A stretch of DNA of 64,000 nucleotides, taken from positions 781,755 through 845,754 of the forward strand of contig NZ_KQ034046.1 of the NCBI RefSeq assembly GCF_000970855.1. Direction: 5' to 3'. Positions 53,408 to 64,000 of this stretch are shown piece after piece. Origin of the DNA: Lactobacillus helsingborgensis (GTDB lineage Bacteria; Bacillota; Bacilli; Lactobacillales; Lactobacillaceae). The notes beneath the pieces were generated by a model. It was not told the DNA's origin, did no database searches, and saw only the letters and a list, made by a program, of their open reading frames with translations. The first letter of the stretch is position 1. Each line of letters opens with the position of its first letter. Made by a program: the position numbers and the translations under genes.

Positions 53408-56197
53408 ATGCGAGTGAAAGATACTCTTAATTTGGGTAAGACCAAATTCAAAATGAGAGGAAATTTGCCTGTAAGAGAAGCGCAATGGCAAAAAGAATGG
53501 GAAGAAAACAAATTATATGAACAGAGATTAAAGTTAAACAAGGGTAAGCCTCGTTTTGATTTGCATGATGGTCCTCCATTTGCTAATGGCAATATCCATA
53601 TCGGTCACGCTATGAACAAGATCTCTAAGGATATTATTGTTCGTTTTAAAAATATGAACGGCTACTATGCTCCTTACGTTCCTGGCTGGGATACTCACGG
53701 CTTACCAATTGAACAGCAACTGACTAAGCAGGGTGTTGACCGCAAGAAGATGAATCTGGCAGATTATCGTCAGCTTTGTCAAGATTTTGCTCAAGAAGAA
53801 GTCAAAAAGCAAATGGCTGACTTCAAGCGCTTAGGTGTTATGGGTGATTGGGATCATCCGTACATTACTTTTCAGCCTGAATACGAAGCAGAAGAAATTC
53901 GTGTTTTCGGTAAAATGTTCGAAAAGGGCTATATCTATAAAGGTAAAAAACCTGTATATTGGTCACCTTCAAGTGAGTCAACTTTAGCTGAAGCCGAAGT
54001 TGAATACCATGATATCAAGTCACCATCAATTTATGTTTCTTTCCCTGTTAAAGATGGCAAAGGTCTTTTAGACCCACAAAACACTTATTTCTTGATTTGG
54101 ACAACTACACCATGGACTATTCCTACTAACCAAGGAATTACTGTAAATCCGGGCTTTGATTATTCAGTAGTTCAAGTTGACGATAAGCGGTACGTTGTTG
54201 GTACTGATCGATTAGAAGTAGTTGCTGAAGAATTGGGCTGGAATGACTACAAAATTACCCAACACCTAAAGGGTAAAGATATGGATCGTATGGTAGCTAA
54301 ACACCCACTATATGATCGTGATTCTTTAGTAATGAATGCTTTGCATGTCACTGCCAGTGATGGTACAGGTCTAGTTCATACAGCTTCCGGCTTTGGTGAA
54401 GATGACTATAATGTAGCGCAAAAATATGGCATTCCCGTTTATAGTCCAATGGACAATAAGGGTTGCTTTACAGAAGAAATTGAAGATCCTGATTTAGTAG
54501 GATTATTTTATAATGATGCAAATAAAGTTGTCAGCGAAAAATTAAAGAAGTCAGGCAATCTACTGAAATTAAGTTTCTTTACCCACTCATATCCACATGA
54601 TTGGCGTACAAAAAAGCCTGTAATTTATCGTGCTACTACCCAATGGTTTGCATCAATTGATAAGTGTCGCCAGCAAATTCTTGACCAAATTGATCAAGTT
54701 AATTTCACTCCTTCTTGGGGTAAATTACGTTTGCATAACATGATTAAAGATCGTGGCGATTGGGTAATTTCAAGACAGCGGGCATGGGGTGTGCCTTTGC
54801 CAATCTTTTATGCAGAAGATGGCACTCCAATTGTTACGCCAGAAACTATTGAACATATTGCCCAGATTTTTGCTAAAGAAGGCTCTAATGCTTGGTATAA
54901 GAAAACTGCTAAGGAATTATTGCCTGAAGGTTTCACTTCTGAGCATTCTCCAAATGGTAAATTTACTAAAGAAACAGATATTTTAGACGTATGGTTTGAT
55001 TCAGGGTCTTCTCATCAAGCCGTATTAGCTAAAAGACCTGATTTGCGTTTCCCATGTGATCTTTACCTTGAAGGCAGTGACCAATATCGGGGCTGGTTTA
55101 ACTCCAGTTTGATTACTTCTGTAGCAGCAAAAGGAATTGCTCCATATCGTGGTATTTTATCTCAAGGATTTGTTCTGGATGAAAAAGGACATAAAATGTC
55201 CAAATCTTTGGGTAATGTAATTTCACCAAATGATGTCATCAAGCAAATGGGTGCAGAAATTATTCGTTTGTGGGTCGCATCTGTTGATACTACTTCTGAT
55301 GTTGCAGTTTCACAAGATATATTGCGTCAGACTTCAGAGAGTTACCGTAAGATTAGAAATACATTCCGCTATATGTTGGCCAATACTTCAGATTTTGACC
55401 CACAAGTCAATCGTGTAGAATATCAAGATCTCAACTCAATTGACCAATACATGGAAGTATGTCTTAATGATTTGGTTAAAATTTGTCTTGACAGTTATGA
55501 ACGTTATGACTTTAATAATGTTTATAAAAAAGTATTCGCATTCATTTCAAATGATCTGTCTGCCTTTTATTTAGACTTTGCTAAAGATGTGCTTTACATT
55601 GAAAGTCAGAATAGTCATGCAAGAAGATCAATGCAAACTGTTATCTATGATGCTGCCGTTAAATTGGCCAAAATTTTGACACCAATTTTGCCACACACAA
55701 TGGAAGAAGTTTGGTCTTTCCTTAAAGAAAAGGAAGATTACGTTCAACTTGCAGAAATGCCTCAGGTTGAGACATATTCAAACCATGATGAATTGACTGA
55801 AAATTGGCATAAATTCATGAACTTACGTGATGATGTCCTAAAAGTTCTTGAAGAAGCTCGTGATCAAAAACTAATTGGTAAATCATTTGAAGCTGCGGTT
55901 ACAATTTATCCAACAGCTGATATGCAAACAGTTTTAACTAAACTGAACGCAAACTTTAGACAAATTTTAATTGTTTCTAAATTAACTATTGCTTCAGGTG
56001 CAGCACCTGAAAATGCGCAAAAATTGCCAAATGGTGCTTTTATAGTTGAACATGCTGAAGGTGAAGTTTGTCCACGTTGCCGCATGATCAAAACAGACAT
56101 TGGTGCAGATAATAAAATACCTATGCTGTGCGGAAGATGTGCTAAGATAGTTGAAGAAGATTACCCCGAAGCAGTTCAAGAAGGCTTGGAAGAATAA
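53408..56197 (+). CDS. ileS: Isoleucyl-tRNA synthetase
   Basis: This class I synthetase charges isoleucine to tRNA and edits valine. The HIGH motif (GNIHIGHAM, near residue 60), the CP1 editing domain, and the KMSKS loop (about 596-600) are present. A C-terminal zinc site has four cysteines (CPRC and CGRC, about residues 888-911). The 929 residues match the bacterial type with a zinc finger. A T-box leader controls it. Its stop overlaps the start of a cold-shock-like gene. Confidence 0.99.
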   Translation: MRVKDTLNLGKTKFKMRGNLPVREAQWQKEWEENKLYEQRLKLNKGKPRFDLHDGPPFANGNIHIGHAMNKISKDIIVRFKNMNGYYAPYVPGWDTHGLPIEQQLTKQGVDRKKMNLADYRQLCQDFAQEEVKKQMADFKRLGVMGDWDHPYITFQPEYEAEEIRVFGKMFEKGYIYKGKKPVYWSPSSESTLAEAEVEYHDIKSPSIYVSFPVKDGKGLLDPQNTYFLIWTTTPWTIPTNQGITVNPGFDYSVVQVDDKRYVVGTDRLEVVAEELGWNDYKITQHLKGKDMDRMVAKHPLYDRDSLVMNALHVTASDGTGLVHTASGFGEDDYNVAQKYGIPVYSPMDNKGCFTEEIEDPDLVGLFYNDANKVVSEKLKKSGNLLKLSFFTHSYPHDWRTKKPVIYRATTQWFASIDKCRQQILDQIDQVNFTPSWGKLRLHNMIKDRGDWVISRQRAWGVPLPIFYAEDGTPIVTPETIEHIAQIFAKEGSNAWYKKTAKELLPEGFTSEHSPNGKFTKETDILDVWFDSGSSHQAVLAKRPDLRFPCDLYLEGSDQYRGWFNSSLITSVAAKGIAPYRGILSQGFVLDEKGHKMSKSLGNVISPNDVIKQMGAEIIRLWVASVDTTSDVAVSQDILRQTSESYRKIRNTFRYMLANTSDFDPQVNRVEYQDLNSIDQYMEVCLNDLVKICLDSYERYDFNNVYKKVFAFISNDLSAFYLDFAKDVLYIESQNSHARRSMQTVIYDAAVKLAKILTPILPHTMEEVWSFLKEKEDYVQLAEMPQVETYSNHDELTENWHKFMNLRDDVLKVLEEARDQKLIGKSFEAAVTIYPTADMQTVLTKLNANFRQILIVSKLTIASGAAPENAQKLPNGAFIVEHAEGEVCPRCRMIKTDIGADNKIPMLCGRCAKIVEEDYPEAVQEGLEE

Positions 56198-56403
56198 TGC
56201 GTTACGGTAAAGTAAAACAGTTTGACCGAAACAGCAGTTTTGGTTTTATCACCGATGATGAAAATCAGAAATCATATTTTGTTTTTTATACAGCTATTAA
56301 AGAAGAAGGTTATCGCCGCTTGCAAGTTGGTCAAAAAGTTAAATACCAACTTGCTCAAGGTAAAAATGGCTTACAATGTGTCAACGTATATTTAGCTGAT
56401 TAA
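56197..56403 (+). CDS. Divergent cold-shock-domain protein
   Basis: This 68-residue protein has the cold-shock (OB-fold) pattern: GKVKQFDRNSSFGFITDD corresponds to strand 1 and RNP1, and YFVFYTAI to RNP2. The usual KGFGFI is here SSFGFI, and VFVHFSAI is YFVFYTAI, so several RNA-contacting residues differ. It overlaps ileS by one base (TAATG) and is therefore translated with it. Its role is probably single-strand RNA binding, but less canonical than CspA. Confidence 0.85.
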   Translation: MRYGKVKQFDRNSSFGFITDDENQKSYFVFYTAIKEEGYRRLQVGQKVKYQLAQGKNGLQCVNVYLAD

Positions 56404-56417
56404 CAGGAAAGTGAATA

Positions 56418-56990
56418 ATGGATTTAACAGAAACTGAAATCTCTTCAAAACAAATTTTTACGGGTCGTATTGTCGATCTTTCTGTAAGAACGATTAAATT
56501 GCCCAATGGTGAAACTGCCTCGCGGGAAGTGGTAAAACATCAACCTGCTTCAGCTGCTATCGCAGTGAATGACAAGCAGGAAATGTTGCTGGTCGAACAA
56601 TGGCGTGAACCGATTAAAGAACTGACTTTAGAAATTCCTGCTGGTTTAATTGATGATACTGATGCTAGTCCACTGGATGCAATGAAACGAGAGCTGAATG
56701 AAGAGGGCGGCTATCATGCAGATTACTGGGAGAAAATTACTGAATTTTATTCTTCACCAGGCTTTACTGACGAAAAGCTCTATTTATTTTATTGCGATAC
56801 ATTAACAAAACTGACTGATAAAAAGGCGCTCGACCCAGACGAGTTTCTTACTAGTCATTGGTTTAATTTAGAAGAGTTGAAACGTCTTTCAGCAGAAGGT
56901 AAAATTGTTGATGCCAAAACGTTGTATGCCATGAGTGTATGGGAAAATATGCTGCTGACAGGCGCTGATACTAAGGAACAAAATGACTGA
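56418..56990 (+). CDS. Nudix hydrolase, ADP-ribose pyrophosphatase type
   Basis: This 190-residue Nudix enzyme resembles NudF/YqkG, which cleaves ADP-ribose to AMP and ribose 5-phosphate. The N-terminal FTGRIVDLSVRTIKLPNG and VVKHQPASAAIAV fit the ADPRase branch. The Nudix box ends in RELNEEGGY, but its front half has one extra residue and Asp or Ala instead of the usual Glu (GLIDDTDASPLDAMK). Helix glutamates needed for metal remain. It is part of the ileS-downstream gene train and overlaps the next gene by eight bases. Confidence 0.9.
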   Translation: MDLTETEISSKQIFTGRIVDLSVRTIKLPNGETASREVVKHQPASAAIAVNDKQEMLLVEQWREPIKELTLEIPAGLIDDTDASPLDAMKRELNEEGGYHADYWEKITEFYSSPGFTDEKLYLFYCDTLTKLTDKKALDPDEFLTSHWFNLEELKRLSAEGKIVDAKTLYAMSVWENMLLTGADTKEQND

Positions 56991-57315
56991 AAAACGATCT
57001 GATTACCGTAAAAAATTAAAACGGCAAAGGGGTAAGAAGGTTCTAAACTCCATCAAGTCTGCTTTTGATGATAGTGATGAAAAAGTTGATGTTAATCCTG
57101 AATTTACCCGTGATGCGGATGAAGTTGTGCACACAAACGAGCAGGTTAATGCAGAAACTGGCGAAAAGAAACGAAACTCTCCCAATAGAGAAGCTAAGTC
57201 ACAGTCACCTACAAGTCAGGAAAAAGCTTTAAAATTAAAGGGCAAACTCAACCGTGCCATTTTAATTGTGGCTGTTTTAATAATTTTGGTATTATTTGCG
57301 TTATTTCACTTATAA
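56983..57315 (+). CDS. Uncharacterised tail-anchored-like membrane protein
   Basis: I do not recognise a named family for this 110-residue protein. It starts with a basic segment (MTEKRSDYRKKLKRQRGKK), continues with a charged, probably disordered middle, and ends in one transmembrane helix (about residues 90-109, AILIVAVLIILVLFALF). Only two residues follow the helix, so it would be anchored by its C-terminus with the bulk in the cytoplasm. It overlaps the Nudix gene by eight bases and precedes mtnN by 18, so it belongs to the same transcript. Confidence 0.75.
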   Translation: MTEKRSDYRKKLKRQRGKKVLNSIKSAFDDSDEKVDVNPEFTRDADEVVHTNEQVNAETGEKKRNSPNREAKSQSPTSQEKALKLKGKLNRAILIVAVLIILVLFALFHL

Positions 57316-57333
57316 AATTAAACGAGGGTAAAA

Positions 57334-58029
57334 ATGAAGATAGCAATTATTGTCCCAATGGAAATTGAGGCTGAATATTATCGTAAGTATTTTCACTCTG
57401 GTCACAAAGAAATGTTCGGATCTACTACATTCGAGCATTTTTGCGTTAATCAGAATGATGTGTATATAGGTTTGAGCGGAATAGGCAAAGTGCAAGCAGC
57501 TATGAATTTAGCTAGTTTACTAAGTCTAGTTGATATTGATTTAGTTTTTATGACCGGTACTGCTGGGTCTTTACAAGATAGTGTTCATAAAGAAGATTTA
57601 ATTTTGGCAAGTGCTTTTGCCTATCATGATGCCCATAACACTTTGGCTGGTGATTATGTTGAAGGGCAAATACCGGGCGAACCGGCGTTATTTAACTTAG
57701 ATTCAACTGCTAGAAGTAATTTTGCCCAATTTTTACAGAAAGAAAAGATTGATTATCAAGAAGGATTAATTGTTACAGGCGATTCCTTTATTGGTTCTCA
57801 AGTACAAAAAGATAAAATCAAGCAGAATTTTTCTACTGCTTTAGGAGTAGAGATGGAAGGAGCTGCTTTTGCTCAAGTAGCTTATCATTTTGAAAAGCCC
57901 TTGATTGGCTTACGTGCCATTTCAGATAATGGTAACCAAGATGCTAACGGCGATTTTGACCATTTTGCTCAAAAGGTTGGTGCAAAAGCCGCTAAAATAA
58001 TTTGTTCATACATAGAGAAGATGGCTTAA
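57334..58029 (+). CDS. mtnN: MTA/SAH nucleosidase
   Basis: This enzyme hydrolyses 5'-methylthioadenosine and S-adenosylhomocysteine, recycling methyl-cycle by-products and feeding LuxS. Family motifs are IAIIVPMEIEAEYY, GLSGIGKVQAAMN, TGTAGSL and the catalytic region EMEGAAFAQVA with the glutamate pair, followed by LRAISDN with the catalytic aspartate. The 231 residues are typical. It precedes the desulfurase-mnmA group, and tRNA thiolation and methylation may be expressed together. Confidence 0.96.
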   Translation: MKIAIIVPMEIEAEYYRKYFHSGHKEMFGSTTFEHFCVNQNDVYIGLSGIGKVQAAMNLASLLSLVDIDLVFMTGTAGSLQDSVHKEDLILASAFAYHDAHNTLAGDYVEGQIPGEPALFNLDSTARSNFAQFLQKEKIDYQEGLIVTGDSFIGSQVQKDKIKQNFSTALGVEMEGAAFAQVAYHFEKPLIGLRAISDNGNQDANGDFDHFAQKVGAKAAKIICSYIEKMA

Positions 58030-58033
58030 ATTG

Positions 58034-59185
58034 ATGACAGAAGTTTATTTAGACAATGCTGCTACAACACCAATGTCAGATAATGTAATTAATGTTATTA
58101 CGGCTGAAATGAAAAATGACTTTGGTAATGCTTCAAGTACATATGAACTAGGACGAAAGGCTCGTCATGTTGTCGACTTAGCCAGACAAAAAGCGGCACA
58201 CGCGATAAATGCTTCAGAAAGTGAAATTATTTTTACCTCTGGAGGCTCAGAAAGCAATAATACTGCAATTTTTGGTACAGCACATAGTCGCCAAAATATC
58301 GGCAAGCGTATCATCACAACGAAAATTGAGCATCCGTCCGTTTTAAAACCAATGCAGCAGTTGCAACGGGAAGGCTATGATGTCGTTTATCTGGATGTTG
58401 ATGAAAATGGGCGTATTTCTTTAGCAGATTTAAAAGAGGCACTTACTCCTCAAACTATTTTGGTTTCAATTATGGCTGTCAATAATGAAATGGGTACAAT
58501 CAACCCTTTGGCGGAAATTGGGGCTATTGTAAAGCCAAGTAATGCTTATTTTCATGTTGATGCAGTCCAAGGCTTAGGTAACATTGACTTAGACGTAGAG
58601 AAAATGAATATTGACTTATTGTCAACTTCTGCTCATAAAATAAACGGACCCAAGTTTTTAGGCTTTTTATATGAAAGAAATGCAATTAACTTGCCGCCGT
58701 TAGTTTATGGTGGTGAACAGGAAACCAAACGCAGAGCTGGCACTGAAAATGTTCCCGGAATTGCCGGCTTTGGTGAGGCTATCAGTGAAATTGCTGCTAT
58801 AGATAAAGGACAACTGCAAAAGAAATATCAAAAGCTGCAAGGTATAATTTTAAATCAACTTGAAGAAGCTCAATTAGACTTTCAAGTAAATGGCGGCATT
58901 AAAGAATACGATTCACATCATATCTTAAATTTGTTTTTTAATGATATTTCCACCACCCTTTTACAGACAAATTTGGATTTAGCAGGTTTTGCGGTTTCCG
59001 GTGGCTCTGCCTGCACTGCAGGATCAATTGAGCCTTCACATGTACTAGTTGCTTGTTTTGGTAAAAAATCGCCAAGAATTAATGAATCTATTCGGATCTC
59101 TTTTGGACGCTTCACTACGGAGAAAGAGGTGCGCGCTTTTGCAAATCAGTTGGTTAAAGTTGTGAGCAAGCTCCAAAACAAATAA
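58034..59185 (+). CDS. Cysteine desulfurase (YrvO-like, partner of MnmA)
   Basis: This second PLP-dependent desulfurase starts MTEVYLDNAATTP. It has the Schiff-base lysine in SAHKINGPK (Lys202) and the persulfide cysteine in SGGSACTAG (Cys327). The length of 383 residues is normal. I use the ATG at 58034; a TTG one codon upstream is better spaced from GAGAAG and cannot be excluded. Its position before DUF1831 and mnmA mirrors the yrvO-trmU pair of Bacillus, so it most likely supplies sulfur for 2-thiouridine in tRNA. Without a visible isc or suf cluster here, wider roles remain possible. Confidence 0.93.
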   Translation: MTEVYLDNAATTPMSDNVINVITAEMKNDFGNASSTYELGRKARHVVDLARQKAAHAINASESEIIFTSGGSESNNTAIFGTAHSRQNIGKRIITTKIEHPSVLKPMQQLQREGYDVVYLDVDENGRISLADLKEALTPQTILVSIMAVNNEMGTINPLAEIGAIVKPSNAYFHVDAVQGLGNIDLDVEKMNIDLLSTSAHKINGPKFLGFLYERNAINLPPLVYGGEQETKRRAGTENVPGIAGFGEAISEIAAIDKGQLQKKYQKLQGIILNQLEEAQLDFQVNGGIKEYDSHHILNLFFNDISTTLLQTNLDLAGFAVSGGSACTAGSIEPSHVLVACFGKKSPRINESIRISFGRFTTEKEVRAFANQLVKVVSKLQNK

Positions 59186-59238
59186 AATAATTGCTTTTTA
59201 AAGCAGATATGCTTATTATTAGTAAGTGAGGTAAAATT

Positions 59239-60710
<1,472 letters not shown>

Positions 60711-60721
60711 TTTTAGCTATC

Positions 60722-60751
60722 AAAGGGAATGTCTTCGGCATTTCCTTTTTT
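60722..60751 (+). terminator. Terminator after mnmA
   Basis: A 12-bp stem with two G-T wobbles (60722-60733 with 60737-60748) and a TTC loop is followed by T residues. Confidence 0.85.
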
Positions 60752-60831
60752 GCTTGCTCCTACTCTTTTTCTTTTAAACAAATTAAATGATAAACTAGAA
60801 ACTAATAGCAACAGAAAAGGATAATTATTTA

Positions 60832-61488
60832 ATGCAGATTTATTTTGTCAGACACGGTAAAACAGAATGGAATTTACAAAAACGTTTTCAGGGGGCACAC
60901 GGTGATTCACCACTTTTAACTCAAAGTCTAATTGATATCGGCAAACTGGCTGGTTATTTAAGAGGAACAAATTTTGCCGGCATTTATACTAGTCCCTTAA
61001 AAAGAGCAAAAACTACGGCAGAAAATTTCGCTGAAATTTCTGGTTGTAAAGCCCAAATAAATGTAGATGAACGTTTGCGCGAGTTTGATCTGGGAGCGAT
61101 GGAAGGACTCACTTTTTCTGAAGCCGAAAGTAAATATCCCCAACAAGTTGATGATATCTGGAATCAACCTGCAAAATATGATGGTCACAGTATTGGTGGA
61201 GAAAATTATCCGGAAGTAATTGCTCGGGGATTAAGTTTTGGCCAAGAAGTAGCTCACAAGTATCAAGATGATGATAAAGTGTTAGCAGTAAGCCATGGAG
61301 CAGCTCTAGGAGCAATTATGGGTGGTTTATTAGGTTACCCGCTAGCTGATATTAGGAAAAATGGCGGTTTAAGCAATACAAGCCTTACTATATTGGAAAC
61401 AAAAGACAAAGGGCAGACCTTCAAAGTTTTGACTTGGAATAAAACAGACTTTTTAGACAGAAAAATGGTGGATTCTGATTCGTTATGA
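60832..61488 (+). CDS. Histidine phosphatase (phosphoglycerate mutase-like)
   Basis: This 218-residue enzyme belongs to the histidine phosphatase superfamily, close to cofactor-dependent phosphoglycerate mutase-like phosphatases such as GpmB/PhoE. The RHG motif has the phospho-accepting His8 in VRHGKTEWN. TSPLKRAKTTAE supplies the substrate-binding arginine region, and the second catalytic histidine is in VSHGAALGA. The length is typical of broad-specificity phosphatases rather than the glycolytic enzyme. It overlaps the next gene by four bases (ATGA). The substrate is not predictable. Confidence 0.9.
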   Translation: MQIYFVRHGKTEWNLQKRFQGAHGDSPLLTQSLIDIGKLAGYLRGTNFAGIYTSPLKRAKTTAENFAEISGCKAQINVDERLREFDLGAMEGLTFSEAESKYPQQVDDIWNQPAKYDGHSIGGENYPEVIARGLSFGQEVAHKYQDDDKVLAVSHGAALGAIMGGLLGYPLADIRKNGGLSNTSLTILETKDKGQTFKVLTWNKTDFLDRKMVDSDSL

Positions 61489-62132
61489 CAACAGACAAAA
61501 AAGCTGCAGGAGACTCAACTCCTGTTAAAAAGAGAGTACATGAATTAATTAAGAAAATTGATGCTCACCCGCATGATAGTGCAAACTACTTAAAACTTGC
61601 TACCTATTTAACTGAACAGGGTAGTAGCGATCAAGCAGCTGAACTGCTTGAAAAAGCTAAGAACTTAGTTGCTTATCCCCAGGATTTAGATTATGATCTG
61701 GCAGTATGTTATTATATGCAGGGTAAATTTGACCAAGCACTCAGTTTACTCAAGCAAATTCCTAATGATGATTTAGTTTTATATCAAAAAGCATTGGTAT
61801 TTTTTAAAATTGGGCAGAACCAAAAAGCTCTGGCCTATGCACTGACTATTAAAAATGTTGATGCTAAAGTCTTAGAGTTAATCGGCGATATTTGGTTAAG
61901 TTTAGGAAATTTGAAAGAAGCAGAAATGAGTTATAGCAAAATTCCTACTACAAAAAGAACAGCCAAAAGCAATTTTATGTTGGGCATCACCATTTTAACT
62001 AGAAGTCGCAAAGAAGCTGAAAAATACTTTGCTAGGTCAAAAGAGCAAGACCCCAAATTTTTTAGTAAAGAGCAAAAGCAGTATGCTTCAATCTTGAAAT
62101 TAGTAAATGAAGCGAGAAAGAAAAATGACTGA
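61485..62132 (+). CDS. Tetratricopeptide repeat protein
   Basis: This 215-residue soluble protein has several TPR-like helical pairs (about residues 25-190). Examples are ANYLKLATYLTEQGSSDQAAELLEKA and LDYDLAVCYYMQGKFDQALSLL, with canonical small and hydrophobic positions. TPR proteins mediate protein-protein contacts. This one is commonly encoded just before recD2 in lactobacilli. It overlaps the phosphatase upstream by four bases and recD2 downstream by eight, so the three are translationally coupled. The partner is unknown. Confidence 0.88.
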   Translation: MTTDKKAAGDSTPVKKRVHELIKKIDAHPHDSANYLKLATYLTEQGSSDQAAELLEKAKNLVAYPQDLDYDLAVCYYMQGKFDQALSLLKQIPNDDLVLYQKALVFFKIGQNQKALAYALTIKNVDAKVLELIGDIWLSLGNLKEAEMSYSKIPTTKRTAKSNFMLGITILTRSRKEAEKYFARSKEQDPKFFSKEQKQYASILKLVNEARKKND

Positions 62133-64000
62133 ATTTACTGGCAAAATTAATCGAATTGTTTTCGAAAACGACCAAGATCTTTATAAAATTCTTGACGTTT
62201 CGATCATTGGTCAATTGGAAAATTACGACCGGGATGACATTAAAGTCACCGGTAATTTTGGCGATGTTCAAATAGGAGCAACTTATAGTTTTACCGGTAA
62301 GTTGACAGTACATAATAAATTCGGTTTGCAGTTTCACTGCGAAAATTATAAATTGGCCTTGCCACATGAAAAGGGCAGTTTAATTAATTATTTAAGTTCA
62401 AATAAGTTTCCCGGAATAGGCAAAAAAGCAGCTGACACCATCGTATCTGATTTAGGGATGGACGCACTGAATGTATTAAAAGAAAAACCGGGGAAAATTG
62501 CTACTCTGTCTTTAACTAAAAAGCAAAAGGACAGTTTGCTCAGCGGAATTAACTCAATGGATTCTTATTCGGAAACAGTTTTGCAACTAGCTCAATTTGG
62601 CTTAAATAAAAAAGTGGCGGGAAGACTTTATCAACTTTATCATGGCGAAACTTTAACTAAATTGGAAGAAGATCCATACGCCTCAATTGCTGAAGTGACA
62701 GGTTATGCTTTCAAAAGTGCCGACCGTATTGGTCAAAAGTTAGGAATTGCTGCTGCGGATCCCAAAAGAGTTAATGGTGCAATTTTTCAAATTTTACTTG
62801 ATGAAGTAGGAAAAGAAGGCAATACCTACGTTAAGTTGGAAAAGCTTCTGACCGATGCTAAAAAACTACTACAGATTAACCAGTTTAATGTCATTGTTGA
62901 CTGCGTCAATAACTTGCAGCATCAGGGTAAAGTAGTTGTGTTGGGCAATCATGCAGCTCTGCAAGAAATATTTGAAACTGAAACAGATATTGCCAATACA
63001 ATGAAAAACTTGGTTGAAAAGAGTCAAGCGACTGCAAAATATAGTGACAAGGAACTTAATCAGGCGATAACTAAGGCCGAAACCAAATTAAAAATTAAAT
63101 ATGATGCAACACAAAAAGCTGCTATTAAAAACGCTCTGACCCATCCTATTTCAATATTAACAGGTGGTCCCGGAACTGGGAAAACAACTATTATCAATGG
63201 TATTCTATTAGCATTGCGTGATTTGGCTGAAATACCATCATCAGCTTTATATAGCTCGGACCCACCGTTTTTACTAGCTGCGCCCACTGGTCGTGCCGCA
63301 AAAAGGATGGAAGAAATAACTGGTATTACAGCTAAAACTATTCACCGGTTATTAGGTTTAGGAATTGGTGAAAATGATGCCACCGATTTGAACGAACTCA
63401 ATGGGGAAATTTTAATTATTGATGAAATGTCAATGGTAGATATGTTTTTATTTAAACAGCTTGTTGCCAGTATTAATGAGACCAAACATATTGTTTTTGT
63501 TGGGGATAAAGACCAGTTGCCATCTGTGGGAGCGGGAAATGTCTTTAGTGATTTAATTAAGTCGCAAGCTTTTCCGACTACTGTCCTCAAACAAATTCAT
63601 CGGCAAGGAGACGATTCAAGCATTATTACGCTTGCCCATGATATAAATCTTGGACAGAATAGTGCGGCCTTGTTTAAGAAAACCAAAAACTATTCTTTTA
63701 TTTACTGCCCGCCTCATGAAGTTTCTCATGTTGTAAGCCAAATAGTTGAGCGCGCCCTAGCAAAAGGGTTTAATCCGGATGATATTCAAGTTTTAGGAGC
63801 AATGTACCAAGGCGATGGCGGAGTAACTAATTTAAATAATGTAATTCAGGCAATAATTAACCCTGCAAAACCTACCAGCAAAATACTTGAAATTCATGAT
63901 GAGAAGTTTCGCATTGGCGACCGCATTTTACAATTACAAAATAATCCTGAAAAAGATATCTATAATGGTCAAATAGGTAAAATTTTAGCAATTGATAATG
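62125..64000 (+). CDS. recD2: RecD2-like SF1 DNA helicase, 3' end beyond the window
   Basis: The frame starts with ATG at 62125 (MTEFTGKINRIVFEND) and is still open at the last base, so about 625 residues are visible. An N-terminal OB-like domain is followed by helix-hairpin-helix-like segments (FPGIGKKAADTIV). The SF1 motor has Walker A GGPGTGKT (347-354), a second motif near AAPTGRAAKRM, and Walker B IIDEMSMVD followed by VGDKDQLPSVGAGNV. This matches RecD2, a 5'-3' helicase that works without RecBC and supports replication-fork stability and mismatch repair in Bacilli. It overlaps the TPR gene by eight bases. Confidence 0.95.
   Translation, partial: MTEFTGKINRIVFENDQDLYKILDVSIIGQLENYDRDDIKVTGNFGDVQIGATYSFTGKLTVHNKFGLQFHCENYKLALPHEKGSLINYLSSNKFPGIGKKAADTIVSDLGMDALNVLKEKPGKIATLSLTKKQKDSLLSGINSMDSYSETVLQLAQFGLNKKVAGRLYQLYHGETLTKLEEDPYASIAEVTGYAFKSADRIGQKLGIAAADPKRVNGAIFQILLDEVGKEGNTYVKLEKLLTDAKKLLQINQFNVIVDCVNNLQHQGKVVVLGNHAALQEIFETETDIANTMKNLVEKSQATAKYSDKELNQAITKAETKLKIKYDATQKAAIKNALTHPISILTGGPGTGKTTIINGILLALRDLAEIPSSALYSSDPPFLLAAPTGRAAKRMEEITGITAKTIHRLLGLGIGENDATDLNELNGEILIIDEMSMVDMFLFKQLVASINETKHIVFVGDKDQLPSVGAGNVFSDLIKSQAFPTTVLKQIHRQGDDSSIITLAHDINLGQNSAALFKKTKNYSFIYCPPHEVSHVVSQIVERALAKGFNPDDIQVLGAMYQGDGGVTNLNNVIQAIINPAKPTSKILEIHDEKFRIGDRILQLQNNPEKDIYNGQIGKILAIDN

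Overview
The window is a stretch of low-GC Firmicutes chromosome that looks like a Lactobacillus of the delbrueckii/acidophilus (S-layer-type) group. The reasons are the SLAP wall-binding domains (family PF03217) closing two giant surface proteins, the Lactobacillales families DUF1831, DUF4044 and DUF3397, the T-box leaders, and a lactobacillar order of division, cell-wall and aminoacyl-tRNA synthetase genes. A host-associated species such as a bee-gut Lactobacillus is plausible because of the giant adhesins, but that is inference.

Region 1 (1-23615) is accessory-like. Two tandem giant surface-protein genes fill it: the 3' part of one (2-8707, cut by the window edge) and a complete 4657-residue paralog (9642-23615). 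Both combine a pectate-lyase-like beta-helix adhesive domain, a very long helical repeat stalk and four C-terminal SLAP half-repeats. The second also shows a YSIRK-type signal peptide. Its stalk is a strikingly regular array of units of about 165 residues, with evidence of a 2493-bp internal segmental duplication and a recurring non-array module. The 934-bp gap between the genes holds two terminators, a good promoter and possibly a small RNA or decayed gene.

Region 2 (23686-26350, minus strand) holds rarA, a yueI-like gene and rpsD with a structured leader. Region 3 (26567-37435, plus strand) holds ezrA, a cysteine desulfurase paired with thiI, valS behind a T-box leader, folC, a HAD phosphatase, radC and mreB. 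Region 4 (37486-53187) is the morphogenesis and division block: mreC, mreD, a tiny DUF4044 membrane protein on the minus strand, DUF3397, then the dcw operon mraZ-rsmH-ftsL-pbp2B-mraY-murD-murG-divIB-ftsA-ftsZ-sepF-yggT, followed by ylmH and divIVA. MraZ-type operator repeats precede mraZ.

Region 5 (53188-64000) holds ileS behind its own T-box leader, a divergent cold-shock-like protein, a Nudix hydrolase, a small membrane protein, mtnN, a second cysteine desulfurase with DUF1831 and mnmA, a histidine phosphatase, a TPR protein and the 5' part of recD2. Each desulfurase sits beside the tRNA thiolation enzyme it probably feeds (ThiI and MnmA). The most unusual content is the giant adhesin pair. 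Everything after 23.6 kb is largely conserved housekeeping DNA, and I found no phage, CRISPR array, intact insertion sequence or tRNA/rRNA gene.
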